Shown: positions 4,562 to 5,274 of the stretch, in pieces
How the letters are laid out: the number at the start of each line of letters is the position of its first letter
How positions within the stretch are numbered: position 1 is the first letter of the stretch
Assembly (NCBI GenBank): GCA_003166055.1
Contig: PMWR01000589.1
Coordinates: 7,752 to 13,025 of the forward strand
DNA: 5,274 nucleotides
Source of the DNA: Acidobacteriaceae bacterium
Lineage (GTDB): Bacteria > Acidobacteriota > Terriglobia > Terriglobales > Acidobacteriaceae
Direction: 5' to 3'
Notes under the pieces: generated by a model
The model's input: the letters and a program-made list of their open reading frames with translations, nothing else
Databases searched by the model: none
What the model was told of the DNA's origin: nothing
Translations under genes and position numbers: made by a program

Positions 4562-5274
4562 TTGAAGATCGTTCGCACCACAGGCAAATCGGCATTGCGT
4601 GCGGAAGCAACGTTGGCCGCGCTTGAGAGTCGCGGCAGCGCTGCGCTCGACTCCGTGCTGCCCGCCGTCAAGCGCATCGTCGCCGACGTGCGCAAGCAAG
4701 GTGAACGCGCCCTTCTCCGTTATGCTTCCCAATTCGACGGCCTGCAAGACAAAGCGAATCTCCGCGTCACGCCTGAAGAAATGTTCGCCGCATGGGAATC
4801 AACACCCCCCCCGCTGCGCCAGGCTCTCACCACCGCCGCTGAACAAATCCGCGCCTTCGCAGTGAACCAACTCCCCGAGTCGTGGAGTAGTGAACCAATC
4901 CCCGGCCTCATCACCGGCCAGCTCGTCCGCCCGCTTGCCTCCGTCGGATGCTACGTCCCCAGCGGCCGTCATCCGCTCCCGTCCACCCTGCTCATGACCG
5001 CCATCCCCGCGCAGGTCGCAGGCGTCGCGCGCATCGTCGTCGTCTCGCCAAGGCCCGCGCTTGAGACTCTTGCCGCCGCTCATCTCCTCGGCATCACCGA
5101 GTTCTATCGTCTCGGCGGGGCACACGCCATCGCCGCCCTGGCCTACGGAACCGCCAGTGTTTCGAGTGTGGCCAAAATTGTCGGCCCCGGAAATCTCTAC
5201 GTCACCGCCGCCAAGCGCCTCGTCGCTTTCGACTGCGCCATCGACATGCTCGCCGGCCCCACGGAAATCGTCGT
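4562..5274 (+). CDS. hisD: Histidinol dehydrogenase (partial, N-terminal 237 codons)
   Basis: HisD is a Zn-dependent NAD enzyme that oxidises L-histidinol via histidinal to L-histidine, the last two steps of the pathway (EC 1.1.1.23). The frame is open to the right edge; the full family length is about 430 residues, so a little over half is present. TTG 4562 is the start: the first residues, (M)KIVRTTGKSA, fit the family's beginning and a strong ribosome site precedes it. Family signatures in order: GCYVPSGRHPLPSTLLMTAI (129-148), LGGAHAIAALAYGT (184-197), KIVGPGNLYVTAAKRL (205-220) and IDMLAGPTEIVV (227 on). Against the usual forms, SGRHP replaces GGTAP, and FDCAID (223-228) replaces the common G-VGID; I recall the latter variant from Acidobacteria and relatives. 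The catalytic Glu/His residues and most Zn ligands lie beyond the edge. An 84-nt gap separates it from the GIY-YIG gene. Confidence 0.96.
   Translation, partial: MKIVRTTGKSALRAEATLAALESRGSAALDSVLPAVKRIVADVRKQGERALLRYASQFDGLQDKANLRVTPEEMFAAWESTPPPLRQALTTAAEQIRAFAVNQLPESWSSEPIPGLITGQLVRPLASVGCYVPSGRHPLPSTLLMTAIPAQVAGVARIVVVSPRPALETLAAAHLLGITEFYRLGGAHAIAALAYGTASVSSVAKIVGPGNLYVTAAKRLVAFDCAIDMLAGPTEIV

Overview
The window reads as a GC-rich bacterial chromosome fragment. I think it is acidobacterial (Terriglobia/Acidobacteriaceae-like), from three cues: the spacer at 105-201 resembles dispersed intergenic repeats I remember from those genomes, the small secreted helix-hairpin-helix protein resembles a family common there, and HisD carries an FDCAID variant. 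The assignment is from memory and inference, not a database match.

Left part (1-2611). The window opens with the last 30 codons of an RND-type efflux transporter on the plus strand. A convergent spacer follows (94-246) holding a repeat-like element and a perfect 13-bp inverted repeat. On the minus strand is a short exported helix-hairpin-helix protein (247-573). Divergent from it is a 627-residue mechanosensitive (MscS-family) channel with a long, probably periplasmic, coiled-coil insert (728-2611).

Right part (2612-5274). This is the start of a histidine biosynthesis operon in the order leader peptide - hisI - hisG - GIY-YIG gene - hisD (cut by the window edge). The most interesting element is the 250-bp leader. 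A TTGACA box lies upstream of a 25-codon ORF with eight His codons, five of them consecutive. After it comes a GC-rich 9-bp terminator hairpin with a T run, and its left arm can instead pair over 9 bp with a segment just after the His codons. This is the layout of a ribosome-mediated his attenuator: low charged His-tRNA stalls the ribosome, the antiterminator forms, and the operon is read. The candidate -10 box sits so close to the leader ATG that the leader peptide may be translated from a (nearly) leaderless transcript.

How the genes work together. HisG makes phosphoribosyl-ATP from ATP and PRPP (step 1), HisI opens the ring of phosphoribosyl-AMP (step 3), and HisD oxidises histidinol to histidine (last steps). 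The attenuator would set transcription by histidine supply, and the long-form HisG should add feedback inhibition. A small GIY-YIG-nuclease-like gene with different codon choice is wedged between hisG and hisD and looks like a later insertion. hisD starts at TTG with a strong ribosome binding site.
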